Shown here in pieces: positions 43,992-56,422 of a stretch of DNA of 64,000 nucleotides. A model generated the notes under the pieces. That model ran no database searches, had not been told where the DNA came from, and worked only from the letters and a program-made list of their open reading frames with translations. How positions within the stretch are numbered: the stretch's first letter is position 1; every line of letters starts with the position of its first letter. The position numbers were made by a program, and so were the translations under genes. The DNA comes from Saccharomycopsis fibuligera x Saccharomycopsis cf. fibuligera (Eukaryota; Ascomycota; Saccharomycetes; Ascoideales; Saccharomycopsidaceae). The DNA is taken from the NCBI GenBank assembly GCA_001936135.1, contig CP012822.1, forward strand, positions 806,001-870,000, in the 5' to 3' direction.

Positions 43992-45055
43992 CACATATTT
44001 TTTGGATTGGCATACGCCGTCGCATACCTCCTGGGCATGGCGAACATAGCTTTGGCGCTGGCACTGCTGTCAGGGCATAGCTGATAATGGACAGTAACTG
44101 ATAGTTGATAAAACACACTCTCATTATTATGCATGTTCGCAGTGGCGCTGCAAATGCACGGTGATCCATTGTGCAGCACAATCCCTCAAACTGCCCCGTC
44201 TCTGGGGAGCGCAAACGCCCTGTGCAAGTGGGACCACGGACAGCAGCAGCGGCGCCCGTTTCCGCTGAATTGCCAGCAATGTGGAATACGTACTATCAAG
44301 TGTTCTGTGCTTTGCTATTATAAAACAATAAGCGGCGGTGTTCTGTTCCTCCCTGTTATCCCAAAAATGGGCCAGGCAAACAAGCTCAACGGTAAGCTCA
44401 GCGTCAGCTTTTACGCTCCCAGCTACCGCCCAACTGCTCTATTGTGCCCCAGTTACGCCGTTACAGCGTATAATCGCCTGATTGTTTGCGTAGCTGTCTT
44501 ACAGAATGCTCTATAGAGTGGAGTTGTTTTGCTGCTGGTTTCGACGAACAGCATCATTGTTGCTTGTATCAGTACCGCTAGCGATTGAAACGGCTCTGCC
44601 GCCGGGTGCCGGCCGTATCTACGGACAGACAGACATCTGTGTTGTAGGACACTTTCAAGTCGTGGAGTTGTGCAGGGTGTCTATAAGCACGCTTACCACC
44701 GAGAGTATACAAGTCGTTGATCGCGATGCCTTTAGTACCGTTGAGACCACTGAAGAAGAGCTGCTGACTGATGCTCCCAAAAGAGCATCAGTCAGCAATT
44801 ATTCATCAACAGAAACCTGCCGCTGCGTAAAAAGTGTCCACACCTAACGTAAGCCCGCTGCTCACCCATACACCGCGTGCATCCAGCTCGACAACATCCC
44901 CCATCCCCGGTATAGAATCACGCACAACGTCAGCCACAGCGAGCTTCCCAGAGACAAGCAGCTTACAAACGGGCCAGCATGCTTCTCGGGTAGTCACAGA
45001 CCATCAACAGTAGTGCTGCCATTTGACCGTCTGCGCGCAAATCGCATCTGAAAGC

Positions 45056-45061
45056 CACGTG
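45056..45061. promoter_or_regulatory. CACGTG E-box (possible Cbf1 site)
   Basis: One CACGTG lies 1.1 kb upstream of the SAM synthetase ATG. Cbf1 sites of this form govern methionine-pathway genes in yeasts. The distance is long and a single hexamer can occur by chance. Confidence 0.3.
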
Positions 45062-45190
45062 TGCCCCTTTTGCACATAGCGCATAGCGTGTAGAGCCCCA
45101 ATACAAAGGCTCGAGCCCATCTAGAACAGCAGGGGTGCGCACACCCTCTAGCGTGCTAGTCTCTCCCAGGCCTTTGAATCTACCTCTCTC

Positions 45191-45212
45191 TTTTTTTTTT
45201 TTTTTTTTTTTT
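45191..45212. repeat. Poly(T) tract, 22 nt
   Basis: A T run in the SAM synthetase upstream region. Confidence 0.95.
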
Positions 45213-45343
45213 CACATGCGCGTTTCTTTTCCAGCAGTAGCTGTTGTGCGGTGTCTTTTTTCTTTTCGTTTTCCTTTTTCTGTCGATCGACTTTTTGCAT
45301 TTTCACATGCTTGTTGGCTGCTTTCCTTTTTCAAATATCTATT

Positions 45344-45371
45344 TTGTGTGTGTGTGTGTGTGTGTGTGTGC
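45344..45371. repeat. (TG)n microsatellite, about 14 units
   Basis: A TG dinucleotide run upstream of SAM synthetase. Confidence 0.9.
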
Positions 45372-45992
45372 GTTTCAATTTCTTTTTTCGTCAGTTTTCT
45401 TATCGGTTTTGTAAGGGTGGCACCGTGGCCACGGGTGCGTGCGACGCCCGTAGGGGGTGTCCGGAACTTCACAGTCTGGTACGGCAGCAAGAGCCGCCTC
45501 CATGTAGCGCTGTTAAGCCAAGCTGACTCATCCGCTTGATGTGATACACTCACTGCGTAAGCGAGCAGGCTCATTTTTGCTGATAAGCTTGTCGGCACTT
45601 GGTGGGTGAAGATGGACGCTGTGAACCACCGGCTGCAAGGTGTTGCTTGTAGTACACCGAGGAGCCGCTGAACCAGCCAGCAGTGCCCAGCCGGAATCTA
45701 GATCTAAAAGAGACTGCACTGCAATTGCACTGCGGTGTTGATGGTGCTGTGTAGATATGGCGGCGATGGCGTTAGAGTAACAGCACTAGCCGTCGTATAG
45801 TACGGAGTGTTCTTATACTGTAGCGGCAGCAGCAGCAGTAGCAGTAGCAGCAGCAGCAGTAGTATAGTATTTGTTGAGTATAACGCGATGTCACATGGGC
45901 CTGGAAGCCGCGCATGTGTTCTCTCGTATAGTTTTTCATGGTGCAGTACACAACCTCCGAAAAAAAGAAAAGTAAAATTTTTCAAAACGCCA

Positions 45993-45998
45993 TATAAA
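45993..45998 (+). promoter_or_regulatory. TATA element of SAM synthetase
   Basis: TATAAA about 175 nt before the ATG at 46172, followed by a T-rich and then A/C-rich leader typical of a highly expressed yeast gene. Confidence 0.55.
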
Positions 45999-46171
45999 CA
46001 TCACAGTTTCTTTTTTTTTTCTTCTTCTGTTGTCCACTGTCGTTATAAAAATTCAAAATTTTCACTCCTCCTCTGCCACATCTTCTTTTTTGTTTTCAGC
46101 AACAAAACACACCCGTTCTTTAAATTGTCACTAGTCAATTCAAAAAAACTACCCCCCCAAACATACACGCA

Positions 46172-47323
46172 ATGGCTGCCGAAACTTTCTTCTTCACTTC
46201 TGAGTCCGTTGGCGAAGGTCACCCAGATAAGATCTGTGACCAAGTCTCCGATGCTATTCTTGATGCTGCCTTGGCCCAAGACCCGCTCTCCAAGGTCGCT
46301 TGTGAAACCAGTGCCAAAACCGGTTTGATCTTGGTTTTCGGCGAAATCACCACCAAGGCCAACTTGGACTACCAGACCATTGTCAGAGACACCATCAAGC
46401 ACATTGGCTACGATGACTCCAACAAAGGCTTTGACTACAAGACCTGTAACGTCCTTGTGGCCATCGAACAGCAATCTCCAGATATCGCTCAGGGCGTCCA
46501 CATCGACAAGGCTCTTGAGGACTTGGGTGCTGGTGACCAGGGTATCATGTTTGGCTACGCTACCGATGAAACCGAAGAAAAGTTGCCATTGACCTTGTTG
46601 CTATCCCACAAGTTGAACGCTGCCTTGGCCGAAGCTAGAAGAAGCGGCAAGTTGGCCTGGTTGAGACCAGACACCAAGACCCAGGTCACTATCGAATACC
46701 AAAAGGACGGCGGTGCTGTTGTCCCATTGAGAGTTGACACTGTTGTTATTTCTGCCCAGCATGCTGACGAAATCTCCACTGAAGACATCAGAGACCAGTT
46801 GAGAAAAGAAATTGTTGAAAAGGTCATTCCAGCCAAATACTTGGATGACAAGACCAAGTACCACTTGCAGCCATCCGGCAGATTCGTTATTGGCGGTCCA
46901 CACGGTGATGCCGGTTTGACTGGCAGAAAAATCATTGTCGACACCTACGGTGGCTGGGGTGCCCACGGTGGTGGTGCCTTCTCCGGTAAAGATTTCTCCA
47001 AGGTTGACAGATCTGCTGCCTATGCCGCTAGATGGGTTGCCAAGTCTTTGGTCCACGCTGGCTTGGCTAGAAGAGCCCTTGTGCAATTTTCTTACGCCAT
47101 TGGTGTTGCCGAGCCATTGTCTATCTACGTTGACACCTACGGCACTTCCAAGTACTCTTCCGACGAGTTGGTCGAGATTATCAGAAAGAACTTTGACTTG
47201 AGACCAGGTGTCATTGTCAAAGAGTTGGACTTGGCTAAGCCAATCTACTTCAAGACCGCCTCCTACGGTCATTTCACCAACCAAGATAACAGCTGGGAAA
47301 AGCCTAAAGAGTTGCAATTGTAA
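46172..47323 (+). CDS. SAM2: S-adenosylmethionine synthetase
   Basis: A 383-residue protein, the usual length of the family. It makes S-adenosylmethionine from methionine and ATP, supplying the cell's methyl donor. Diagnostic motifs are [15 protein letters not shown] (residues about 12-26), [15 protein letters not shown] near 119, [11 protein letters not shown], and the P-loop-like [20 protein letters not shown] near 266. The protein covers all three alpha/beta repeats and ends EKPKELQL. Codon choice is strongly biased to TTG, GCC/GCT, AAG and GGT with no CTG, as expected for an abundant enzyme. CTG-clade yeasts often have one such gene, so SAM2 is a family label rather than a proven paralogue call. 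It is upstream of, and co-oriented with, PSP1. Confidence 0.97.
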   Translation: MAAETFFFTSESVGEGHPDKICDQVSDAILDAALAQDPLSKVACETSAKTGLILVFGEITTKANLDYQTIVRDTIKHIGYDDSNKGFDYKTCNVLVAIEQQSPDIAQGVHIDKALEDLGAGDQGIMFGYATDETEEKLPLTLLLSHKLNAALAEARRSGKLAWLRPDTKTQVTIEYQKDGGAVVPLRVDTVVISAQHADEISTEDIRDQLRKEIVEKVIPAKYLDDKTKYHLQPSGRFVIGGPHGDAGLTGRKIIVDTYGGWGAHGGGAFSGKDFSKVDRSAAYAARWVAKSLVHAGLARRALVQFSYAIGVAEPLSIYVDTYGTSKYSSDELVEIIRKNFDLRPGVIVKELDLAKPIYFKTASYGHFTNQDNSWEKPKELQL

Positions 47324-48774
47324 GCAATGCGAAAAGACTTGCCTTTTAATATTCACTCAGAAGCATATTTAAAAGAATTTCAAAGGAACACAACATAATA
47401 TCATAGAGAGCTTTCTGCTTTGCCACTTCTGCTTTGTTACATTGTTTGTTCACAAATTTTCCTTTTTAGTTCATCTCCCTGTTGGTTTTTTCTTCTTATT
47501 ACTAGTTTGCTATGTTTTACTGACGAAGGTTTGCGTGCTTGCCGATTTTCCGTCAGTCATGGATTTTGGAATGTGCAGTTAGCCTTGTCCCATTGCAAAA
47601 TTCACGCGCCACTTGCAATGCTCAACTCGTTGCATAGTTGGTGAATTCAACGTTTGTTCTACCCGAATGTCTACTATACTTTTAGTTCATGAATATCTCT
47701 TTTATTTTTCCTTATCATTATCGATCTGTTCTGATAAATTTTTTTTGATCCTCTTTTTTCTTTTATTTACTCTTTTTTATCATTGCGTGCATTCTCAATT
47801 GTTATTGGTGTTTCAAAAAGCTATACATACTTTATTTACTGGTGCTATTTACCGCTTAGTTCCATTATCTATTTTTTTTTCTCTCTTTTTTGTCGTCCTT
47901 GTCATGTTCATGTTTATTTTCCCTCAACGGGCCCACTGGTAATATAACTACAATTAATACTTATGAAAGGTTTCCGTAGTAGAGTCTCTCTCGAAAAGAA
48001 AAGAGTGCTACGCAGTTGGTATCCAGAGTGCAGATGAACTCATCGAACGCATCGATCCAGGCTAAAATTGCTGCAAAGTTTCCATGGAACGTCTCCCAAG
48101 CTGGGGCTTGCATACAACTATGACTGCACCAGCCACAGCTGGGAAAAAGTTTCGCCGTCGTAACTGCTGCTTACGTAACTGCTGCTTACGTAACCAGCTG
48201 TGGAGGTGGAGGCGGCGGGTGAATGTTTTGTGGCTGGAGCATAACAGAGAGAAGAAAAGAGAAAGTGCGGAGAACACGAATAATGACAGTGGCTGGTGCG
48301 GTTGTTTTCTATACAGTTTACAGTTTACAGTTTACAGTTTACCACACCGTAAACCATAAACGCTACATAACGCTATTTATACCCGTGCCATACTGTCAGT
48401 ACTACTGCACTTTCACACATACTTACAGCTACTATATAGTTGTTAATACACACTATAGTTGTTGTTGTTTGTTTTTTGAGTTTCCCGTGTTTCCTCTCAC
48501 TAGCCACACCCACTTACTGACTCTCTTTTCTTCTCCAGTTTTTCTCACACTTTCTCAGGCGTATATTATCCTTCTTCTTTCTTCTCGCTTCTCCTTCGCA
48601 TTCTTGCAGCATTGCTTTCCCCTTTCCTCTTTCTTCTTCCTCTCATCTGATTTTCCATCTCATCCCACTACAGCCCAATCCAAGCCAGTTCAAGCCACTT
48701 CTTCACTTCGTTTCGTTGCCAGAGACGGTGGTCCATAGTCTCAGTCAAAACATTTGCACATATATAGGATCGGC
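47324..48774. promoter_or_regulatory. Intergenic region, SAM synthetase 3' end and PSP1 promoter
   Basis: 1.45 kb. It shows tandem GTAACTGCTGCTTAC-like units near 48157-48192, a TTTACAG tandem at about 48310-48342 and a long pyrimidine-rich leader (48480-48720) before PSP1. No gene seen. Confidence 0.6.
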
Positions 48775-51458
48775 ATGGACCGCTCCAAACAGTCCGCAGC
48801 GCTATCCCTGCCCTCAACGAACACAAACGCCCATCATAATAACAGCGGTAATTGTGATCAACAACAGCAACCCAATCCTCACGTTCAGCAAACACAACTG
48901 CAACACCCTCCATTCCCGTCTTCCGTGTCTTCAAAGTCTGCCAGCGCCATCGCCACTGCCTCCGCATCCGCCATGCTGCTGCCGCCATCAGCCTCTCCTT
49001 CCGCAACAACGGCCGCAGCAACAGCTGCCCAACAACCTACCAACAAAAGTATTGACAGCACAGAGTCCGGAACAAGCGCCAATGTCCATAACAGCAACTG
49101 TGATGGTAGCAAAAATGGCACCGACGCAAAAACAGCAACGTCAAGCGACTATAGAAAAGTCTTTTACAACAACCTCCTACAAAAGAAAAACAGCAACAAT
49201 GTCAGCGGTTGTGGCAGCATGAATGCCAGTGGTGGTTATAACGCTAAAAAAGGCAGTCACGCTTTGAAAAATAGTGGCGACTTTAGTGCCGGTTATGCTG
49301 ATAATGTTGACCAGAGCTACAATGGCGTCACTGGGCTTTACGCGCCAGTCTCCGCAATGTCTTTTGGAAATGTTGATGCTAATAATGCCTATTCCAACAA
49401 TAATAATCCAAACGCCGCAGTCGACAACCCTGCTGCCTATGGAGAGAGCAATAATCAGGCTGCCTTCAATAACGACAGCGGCGCTTTCTGGTATGGCGCC
49501 GTCGAAAATTCCGAATTTTTTAACAGCATTTCAGTGCCTTCCGTGCCAGTGCCATCGAAGCCCGGATATGATGCTTTTGCGAGTTATGATGGTAATTATG
49601 AAAAGCGCGCAGAAAATTACAATTACAACTATTACAATAACAGCAATCACAGCAACAGTCACAGCAACAATTACAACTATAATGGCAACTCTGGTAATTT
49701 TGAAGATTACAATAGTTTTTCTGCCCTTGGATATGAAGCTGCTGCTGCCGCCGCTGCTGCCTCCGCCGGCGCCGCCGCAACCAATGCCAATGCTGGAAGC
49801 GCTGCTGCAACATATGCTCAGGAAAATAGTAACGTTGGTGCTGCCCCCCTGAATGCTAGTTGGACATACAATGGCAGCGGAACCAAAAATGCTAGTTACC
49901 AAGAAGAATTGGGCCAATTGACCGACGCGTTTGGTCGATCTCTTTCGCTATCTTCTGCTTCGCCTTCTAATTTGCCACATCAAGGACAACAACAACCTCT
50001 GCCACTATCGCTGCAAGTTCCAATGCTGTTGCTGACACAGAATTATCAAAAAACTACTGTCACTCCTCACAACCAAATCCCTTCTTCTGGTTCTGGTGTT
50101 GGCGCGCCTGCTTCTACAGGTCAGCCAGGTGCAAATCTTAGCTTTAACCCAAACTGTTCCTCTTTTTTCACTGATCTAAGTTCCAGCCGGACGCCTTTCC
50201 TTGGTTCTAATGTTTACTTGGAAAACAGCCTCAACAGCCTCGACAATAGCCATCCGCAACGGTCTCCATTGCAATCACCAACAAAGCCAACATCCATGTC
50301 ATCGATGGCTATGACTTCTGCTAATGCTGCTGCTAACGCTAAACGCCCAGCAACATCATCAGCTGCTTTTAGTAATACCACTGACAGCGATAACAACGAT
50401 AACAACGGCATGGTTACTCGTAGAGCCTCAGTAGCACTATTGAGGAGTAACAGAACTTCCATCTACGACAACAATGGTAACAACAACAATAACAACAAAT
50501 TTCCGAGTTTTGGTTCAAGCGGTCGCAGTAGCACTTTTGACAACACCTATGCTGCTCTGTTCATGCCTCTTTCTTCAACAACTAGTTATTCTTATTCTTC
50601 GGGCATCAACCCTGCGTATCCAAACATAGATTTGAAGGAATTTTATGGCGCTGGCGCTGCCGGTGGCAATGGTAATGGAAATGGCAATGGCAGAAATAGT
50701 AATGCTTTTGTCTTGCCGCATGAACTCCAAGGTGGAATATCAAGCATTAACTCAAGAAGACCTTCTTATGCAGCGGAGATTTTTTATAGAGACGTTTCTG
50801 CCGGTGGGTCAGCTTTTAGTAGTGCAGCAAGCAGTGAGGCTAATCGCAGACCAAGAGATACTTATGGGTTAAATGTGAATAACGGGTTCAATTTGAATGA
50901 TAATAATCTCAGCGGTGATGCGTTGGGAGAGAGTATTGCTTTGCAGGTTGCTTCGTCATCAATTGATCAAAATCAAAGTCAAGACCAAGGCGATAATCAA
51001 GGCCAAAATCAGCAGCAGCAAGTACTTCAAAATCAAAAATTGCTTCTCGGAGACAATAACGCAGAAGCTCAAGATGACAATTTTTTCAATATTAATAACA
51101 ATAGTATTAATAGAGCAGTGTTGACTGATTTCAACGAGCTCAACCTTTCTCGGCAAGCTTCTCTTGGTGCTACTGCTGGCGCTGCTGTTGGGAACTTTGG
51201 TATTTCAAATAGTACCAATAGCTCTCCAATAACTAATCGTTTTCAATATGGCGGGCGCAGTGCTAGCATCAGTAATGCAATAATGGCATTTGATAATAGT
51301 GATGCTGTTGATAGTAATGATGCTCCTCGTTCAGCAATGGCAGCATCGTTTAATTTGCCGCCAGAAAGCCCATTCAAGAAACCATACAGTTTTGGCAAGT
51401 TTAGCACTGAGCAGCAGCAACAGCAGCAACTACAAAAACAACAACAACAACCACAACC

Positions 51459-51497
<39 letters not shown>

Positions 51498-53679
51498 GCG
51501 ACGTGACCAACAATTTCAAGGCCATCAAGCTTTAAATTCTTCGGTTGGCTTGGAAAATGGTTTGCTTTTAGTTAACAATCACATCATTACATCTCCAGAA
51601 CTTCGCGCATTATACCATCAAACGAGTAACTATTTCTGTATTCAGACCGCAGAAAAAGTGTATAATGGGATCAAAGCCCTTTTGGATCCAATGGCAGCCC
51701 ATGCACCGAAAATTACTAACTTGGTCAGTTTTCTCAAACGAAAGAATGATATTGGTGGCGGTAGCGGCAATGGCAATAACAGCAAATTTAAATCATTATG
51801 CTTGATATGCTCCAAAGCTGGCAAAATTGATGTGCTTACCTTGTCGCCAAATTCCAACATTTTGCTCCAAAGACACGATTTGGTGATTGTTGAAGGTGAC
51901 AGAGGCAAAGATTTGGTGCATATTATTGAACCAACCGTGGGGTTGAATTTTGTGGTGTTGTTGAATTTTTTGAAGAAAAGAGAGCATCTTAAATCAATGG
52001 GTGGAGTGGTGCCTATTGGAGGCGCTAACGATCCAAGTGGTAGCAGCGCCAATGGAAAAAATAAAAGGCATGAATCTAACAACGTAACCACCCACGTCCA
52101 GAGCACTGCAAATTACGTACAAGATGACGAGCATGTTATTTCTTTGCCAAGCAAACAAATCCTTAGATTTGCTTCAGCACAAGAGGTCAAACAGCTTAAC
52201 ATTAAATTTAAGAGCGAAATTATTGCTTTTAAAATCGCGTTGGAAAAACTTAACCAAATCAACATGAAGGTTATGTCGTCTAACCGGAAATACAGCACTG
52301 CTTCTACTTCATCGCAATCATCACTGCAATCTAACATTAACAATAATGGCATGTCCCCCACTAATGAATCAAATAAAGGACCATTGAACATGAAAATTTT
52401 CAACTCTGAGTACCAGTTCGATAAAAAGAAACTCATCTTTTATTACAGTTGCGACAAGCGTAATGATTTCCGTGATTTGATCAAAGAACTTTTTAAGGTT
52501 TACAAAACCCGAATTTGGCTCTGTGCAGTACTCAATCCAGATGAATTCAATCCATATAGTCCACTGAATATTGCTAGTAGGAAAAATTTAGAGCTGGCAA
52601 TAAACGAATTTAATGCTAGTTCATATACTGGATCCTATTTTAGTGCCGCTGTTAATGCTGCTAGTATTGGCAATGACGGTAATAGTAATAATCAGAAACT
52701 TAGCATTAACGTTCTCCCTGTCGAACAACAGCAGCAACAACAACGCCAATCAGCGCAATTTTCGAACCAACCAGTTGTTAGCATTGGTAATGTTGACAAT
52801 AACAGTATGGTTTCTGCCACTGATGATCTGATATCTGGATACCCTGGAAGTGGTACTGCAGCAGCGACAGCCGCAGGAAGTGCTGGTCGCAACAACAGCA
52901 GCGGCAGCAGTGGTAGTGATAATTATCAAGATGACAGCAAGAGTATAACTACTATGAGCTCTGCCACAAACGCCAGCACGCTTGGTGGTTGCCTTTCTTT
53001 AGCTCCATCATCTGCAGATAGCGCAATTACTGAGCGGTCAAAACTGCCAAATAGCTCAACATCAGTGGGCTCTTTAGGCTCAGTTAGCTCAACAAAAACC
53101 CCAACATTGATAGAAAGTGATCCAAACGTAGCTACTTTGACATCATCACCAGTTTCTTCATCTGTCACTCATCACCCATCACAGGCTTCCCAATGGCAAG
53201 CAAAGCAAAATGCAGGCAATGTTAGCCTAACTTCCAGTCCAAGTCCTAAGGCAAGCACCAGTCAAAGCAGTGCTAGCGCCAGTGGCAGTGGTAGTAATGG
53301 TGCTTCGCCAACTTCTATCTCAACGTTAAGTTCTGATGCTAATAACAATGGTCAGCAAAAATTATTGAAAAATGAAGGTAACAGGATGCCTTACCATTAT
53401 AGTAATGCATTTGGCGTTCCAGCAGCACCACCAATGTCATTTTCAATGGTCCCCGAAAGTCAAAGTCAATCACAACAACAAAATCAACATCAACTTAATA
53501 TGATTTTTAACCAAAAGAGAGAACAGATGTTGAGGCACAAGTATCAGGAACGGATTAATAAGATCTTATTGCTTGATGAGGAGAACTTGGAGTTTGAAAG
53601 GGTACAAGTGGATGATTTTCATGCTAGTAATTTGTTAAATTCAATTGAAAATTTGAAGATTGACTTGAATATCAACTAA
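48775..53679 (+). CDS. PSP1: Very large Psp1-domain protein
   Basis: The first in-frame ATG is at 48775 (MDRSKQSAALSLPS); the open frame extends seven codons upstream only from a TTG. It encodes 1634 residues. Residues 1-950 are low-complexity (Asn, Ser, Ala, Tyr) with a Gln-rich stretch near 878-908. The conserved PSP1 domain and its yeast extension lie at about 952-1280: YFCIQTAEKVYNGIKALLDP, KSLCLICSKAGKIDVLTLS, LVIVEGDRGKDLVHII, RFASAQEVKQLNIKFK, YQFDKKKLIFYYSCDKRNDF and VYKTRIWLCAVLNPDEFNPY. A second low-complexity part follows, then a C-terminal stretch (RHKYQERINKILLLDEENLE). S. cerevisiae Psp1 was found as a suppressor of DNA polymerase mutations and is an Asn/Gln-rich protein of about 840 residues. 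The bacterial relatives (YaaT/RicT) act in RNA processing. The biochemical role in yeast is unclear. The protein is about twice the S. cerevisiae length. Confidence 0.88.
51408..51500 (+). repeat. CAA/CAG array encoding the PSP1 poly-Gln region
   Basis: About 30 codons, nearly all Gln with a few Leu, Lys and Pro, at residues about 878-908. Confidence 0.9.
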
Positions 53680-54375
53680 TTAATGATGTTAAAGCAAATC
53701 TAATTGTCTCAGATATAATGATTATTGCTTTCCAAACTCTATAAATCTCTAACTCTAACGTTGCTATTTGTTTTCTTAGAGGCTTTTTTTCTTTCAATAA
53801 GGCACTAGGAATCTCAATTTGGCAGACAGGACATATATTATAGTAAAAGATGTTCATACTTTTTTTAAAAAAAGGGAGATGAATATTTGGGTTACCTCTC
53901 TTTTGTACCTTTTCCAGCCACTCATCTACTTTTACTTTCACTTATTTTATGACTTTCCTAATGTTCCTTTTATTTGTTTTTACTGCATGCTTTAAAAAGA
54001 GAGCATAAAATACAATTGCAATTTACCAACAGTTACGACGAAACGACGAAACAGCATTATCATTATAATTATCATAAGCACACACAAAACAAAACACAGA
54101 CAAAAACCCATGACTGCGATTTCAATATTGTAATAAGGTTTATTTTAATTTGTTTATTATTTTTACCAATGGATAACCTGATACAGAAATACAACTTCTT
54201 TCATTTTTTTTTTTTTTTCTTATTGCATTTTTGCCAGCCAAAGCAATTTCATTTGACGTTTCTTTGTCATTCGCTATTTTAATACATTTGTGTTGATATT
54301 TTTAGTGTTTTTAGTGTTTTTAGTGTTCTTTCTTTATCTTTTTTGATGATATTATTATGAAGATGTTACAAAAAT

Positions 54376-54411
<36 letters not shown>

Positions 54412-55498
54412 TCACTTTGTTTCTATATTTATGCTTTATTTTGGGATTGTTGAATTTTGTTTGATTTTTCATTTGCTGAATTAGATTATCACTATTATTA
54501 TCATTATTATTATATACATAAAGATACATATACTGGGGGCCAACAAAAGTTAAACTTCAATGTTTCATTATGTTTCCTTTTTTCCTCTTACTTGCTGTTG
54601 TTTCTCAAGAATTTGTGTTACTTTACTATATTATATACAGTTGCTGCTGAATTTCGGCTAATGATAAATTCGTTAGTCTTATTGACGATTGCTTGATGAC
54701 GTTCAACGACTATATACTTTCTTTATACTTTTTTTTTTTTATTTTCGTATTGTTGTTGCCGCTCTTTCTGTTTTTATCTCCTCAGTGATTTCTATTTTTT
54801 GCTGTTATACAGAAAGAGAAGCAAGAAAGTATTAATTTTCGGAGCTTGAAATACCGAGTTTAATGGCTAGTTTGATTATGTTATACTATATAGAGAAGCT
54901 TGCTTGTGAGTTCATAGTAAAGGATTCATTACAGTATACCATAGTTTTCTTGACAAAGGTAAGAGAGTACTGTCTGCAATGTTCACAATATTGTGAGTGC
55001 ATCTATGTTGAAGTGCAGAGGTTTTTACCACCGCTTGTTAATTGTGGCAGCGGCATGCATTCCTGTAACTAGCTGTCAACGCGGAGGGGTTAAAGACAAA
55101 CAAAATGTAACATTACGAGGCCCGCCAACTGTAAGAAAAACAAAAATACATATACATAAATATAATAAAGAAAAAAAACCAGCGTAGCAGCCAAGAAGAA
55201 AAATATAGCTGTACGTACACGTCAGCAATTGGAGAAGCAGCAGCTTAAGTATAATTTAGTGCGAATTACCAATTGATGCCTGTTATTCCGGTGAAAGACT
55301 CAAGGCTGATTTACGGATACATCTATATATTGGTCTAGTTTTGGCATTTTAGCAAGACATTGATGTAAATCACGAATACACTGCATAGTCCTTAAACCAT
55401 CAACATTAACAGCCATATCATATTCTACATCGACAATTAGACGATAGCGATAAAAGTTCAAAGAAAACCAGAACCAAAGCTGAATTCGTACATAAAGA
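53680..55498. other. Intergenic region, PSP1 3' end and DPP1 promoter
   Basis: 1.8 kb, AT-rich, with a 10-bp TTTTTAGTGT tandem at about 54298-54325 and poly(T) at 54377-54409. One minus-strand frame (53672-53941) contains a CPVC motif but starts at GTG directly after a stop, so I do not call it. No RNA gene recognised. Confidence 0.6.
54377..54409. repeat. Poly(T) tract, 33 nt
   Basis: An uninterrupted T run between PSP1 and the lipid phosphatase gene. Confidence 0.95.
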
Positions 55499-56422
55499 AT
55501 GACCGCAATCTACATTAGAAGATACCTTGTCTCTAAGGAGTTCACCAAATACATCAACGACTGGATCGTTGTAGTATTACTAGCGCTTGAAGTTGCACTT
55601 ATTGGCGAACGCACCAAACCTTTCCTTCGTGAGTTCGCCATCAATGATCCAACATTACAACATCCATACGCAGAACATGAACGAGTCACGGCGGTTCAAT
55701 GTCTTTTGATTTCATCCCTAGTACCAATTTTCACAATTGCTGCCACTTTGCTCCTTTTTCACGGCCGCGATTTCGAAGGTCGTCGCAGTAATCTAAATAC
55801 AAACGATAACGCAACCAGTGGCTTAAATGCAGGAAAATTGGCCCATCATTTGCATTTGCTTAACATCAGTTTCTTGGGTCTTTTTCTATCGCTTACTTTA
55901 AACGGCGCCATTACCGATTTACTCAAAAACTGGATCTCTAGACCCCGTCCTGATTTTATTGCTAGATGTGGCCCTAAGTTCCCACCAGATTTTAACCATT
56001 CTCCTCAAATGCAGAATTATAACTTGAGCATTTGTACTGCCCCGATGGGCGAAGCAGTGCTTTTTGAAGGTTTAAGATCTTGTCCTTCGGGCCATTCCAG
56101 TAATGCGTTCAGTGGATTGTTGTACTTGAGTCTATGGCTTGCGGGGCAGCTTAAGGCTTTCAAGCCGCAGATGCCAGTATGGAGACTTCTTGTAACTTTA
56201 GTCCCGACATTTATGGCTATTTACATTGCAGTGAGTCGTACACAGGATTATAGACATCATTTTGGCGATATTTTACTAGGCGGAAGTTTGGGGTCGGTTA
56301 TTGCAGCGGTTTTGTATTTTAAGTTTTTCCATTCAATTTTCGATTTTAAAAAGTGTCATTTGCCTTATGATAATGGTGAGGATAGTGAGAATGATTCGGA
56401 CTCCAGCTACTTGCCGTTGTGA
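55499..56422 (+). CDS. DPP1: Lipid phosphate phosphatase (diacylglycerol pyrophosphate phosphatase type)
   Basis: A 307-residue PAP2-superfamily membrane enzyme. The three phosphatase motifs are complete: KNWISRPRP (near 143), CPSGHSS (near 195) and SRTQDYRHHFGD (near 245). Hydrophobic segments surround them, consistent with about six membrane helices (WIVVVLLALEVALI, LLISSLVPIFTIAATLLLF, LVTLVPTFMAIYIAV). The N-terminal INDPTLQHPYAEHERV closely follows S. cerevisiae Dpp1 (INDLTISHPYATTERV, from memory) and favours Dpp1 over Lpp1. Dpp1 acts at the vacuole membrane, dephosphorylating diacylglycerol pyrophosphate, phosphatidate and lysophosphatidate. The acidic tail ends DSDSSYLPL. Confidence 0.93.
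   Translation: MTAIYIRRYLVSKEFTKYINDWIVVVLLALEVALIGERTKPFLREFAINDPTLQHPYAEHERVTAVQCLLISSLVPIFTIAATLLLFHGRDFEGRRSNLNTNDNATSGLNAGKLAHHLHLLNISFLGLFLSLTLNGAITDLLKNWISRPRPDFIARCGPKFPPDFNHSPQMQNYNLSICTAPMGEAVLFEGLRSCPSGHSSNAFSGLLYLSLWLAGQLKAFKPQMPVWRLLVTLVPTFMAIYIAVSRTQDYRHHFGDILLGGSLGSVIAAVLYFKFFHSIFDFKKCHLPYDNGEDSENDSDSSYLPL

Larger units (their letters stand above)
43851..46171. promoter_or_regulatory. Divergent intergenic region with SAM synthetase promoter
   Basis: 2.3 kb between the Ala/Ser-rich gene (minus) and SAM synthetase (plus). It contains a TATATATA box at 43984-43991, a CACGTG E-box at 45056-45061, poly(T) at 45191-45212, a (TG) microsatellite at about 45344-45371, a CAG/TAG-type array at about 45821-45865 and TATAAA at 45993-45998. 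Open frames of up to 134 codons have no recognisable domain. GC content is above the window average from about 44.1 to 45.7 kb. Confidence 0.6.

Noticed and set aside
53672-53941. An 89-codon minus frame with a CPVCQIEIP motif, resembling the start of a zinc finger
   Set aside because: It starts at GTG directly after a stop and lacks the later Cys/His residues of a zinc finger. It abuts the PSP1 stop.
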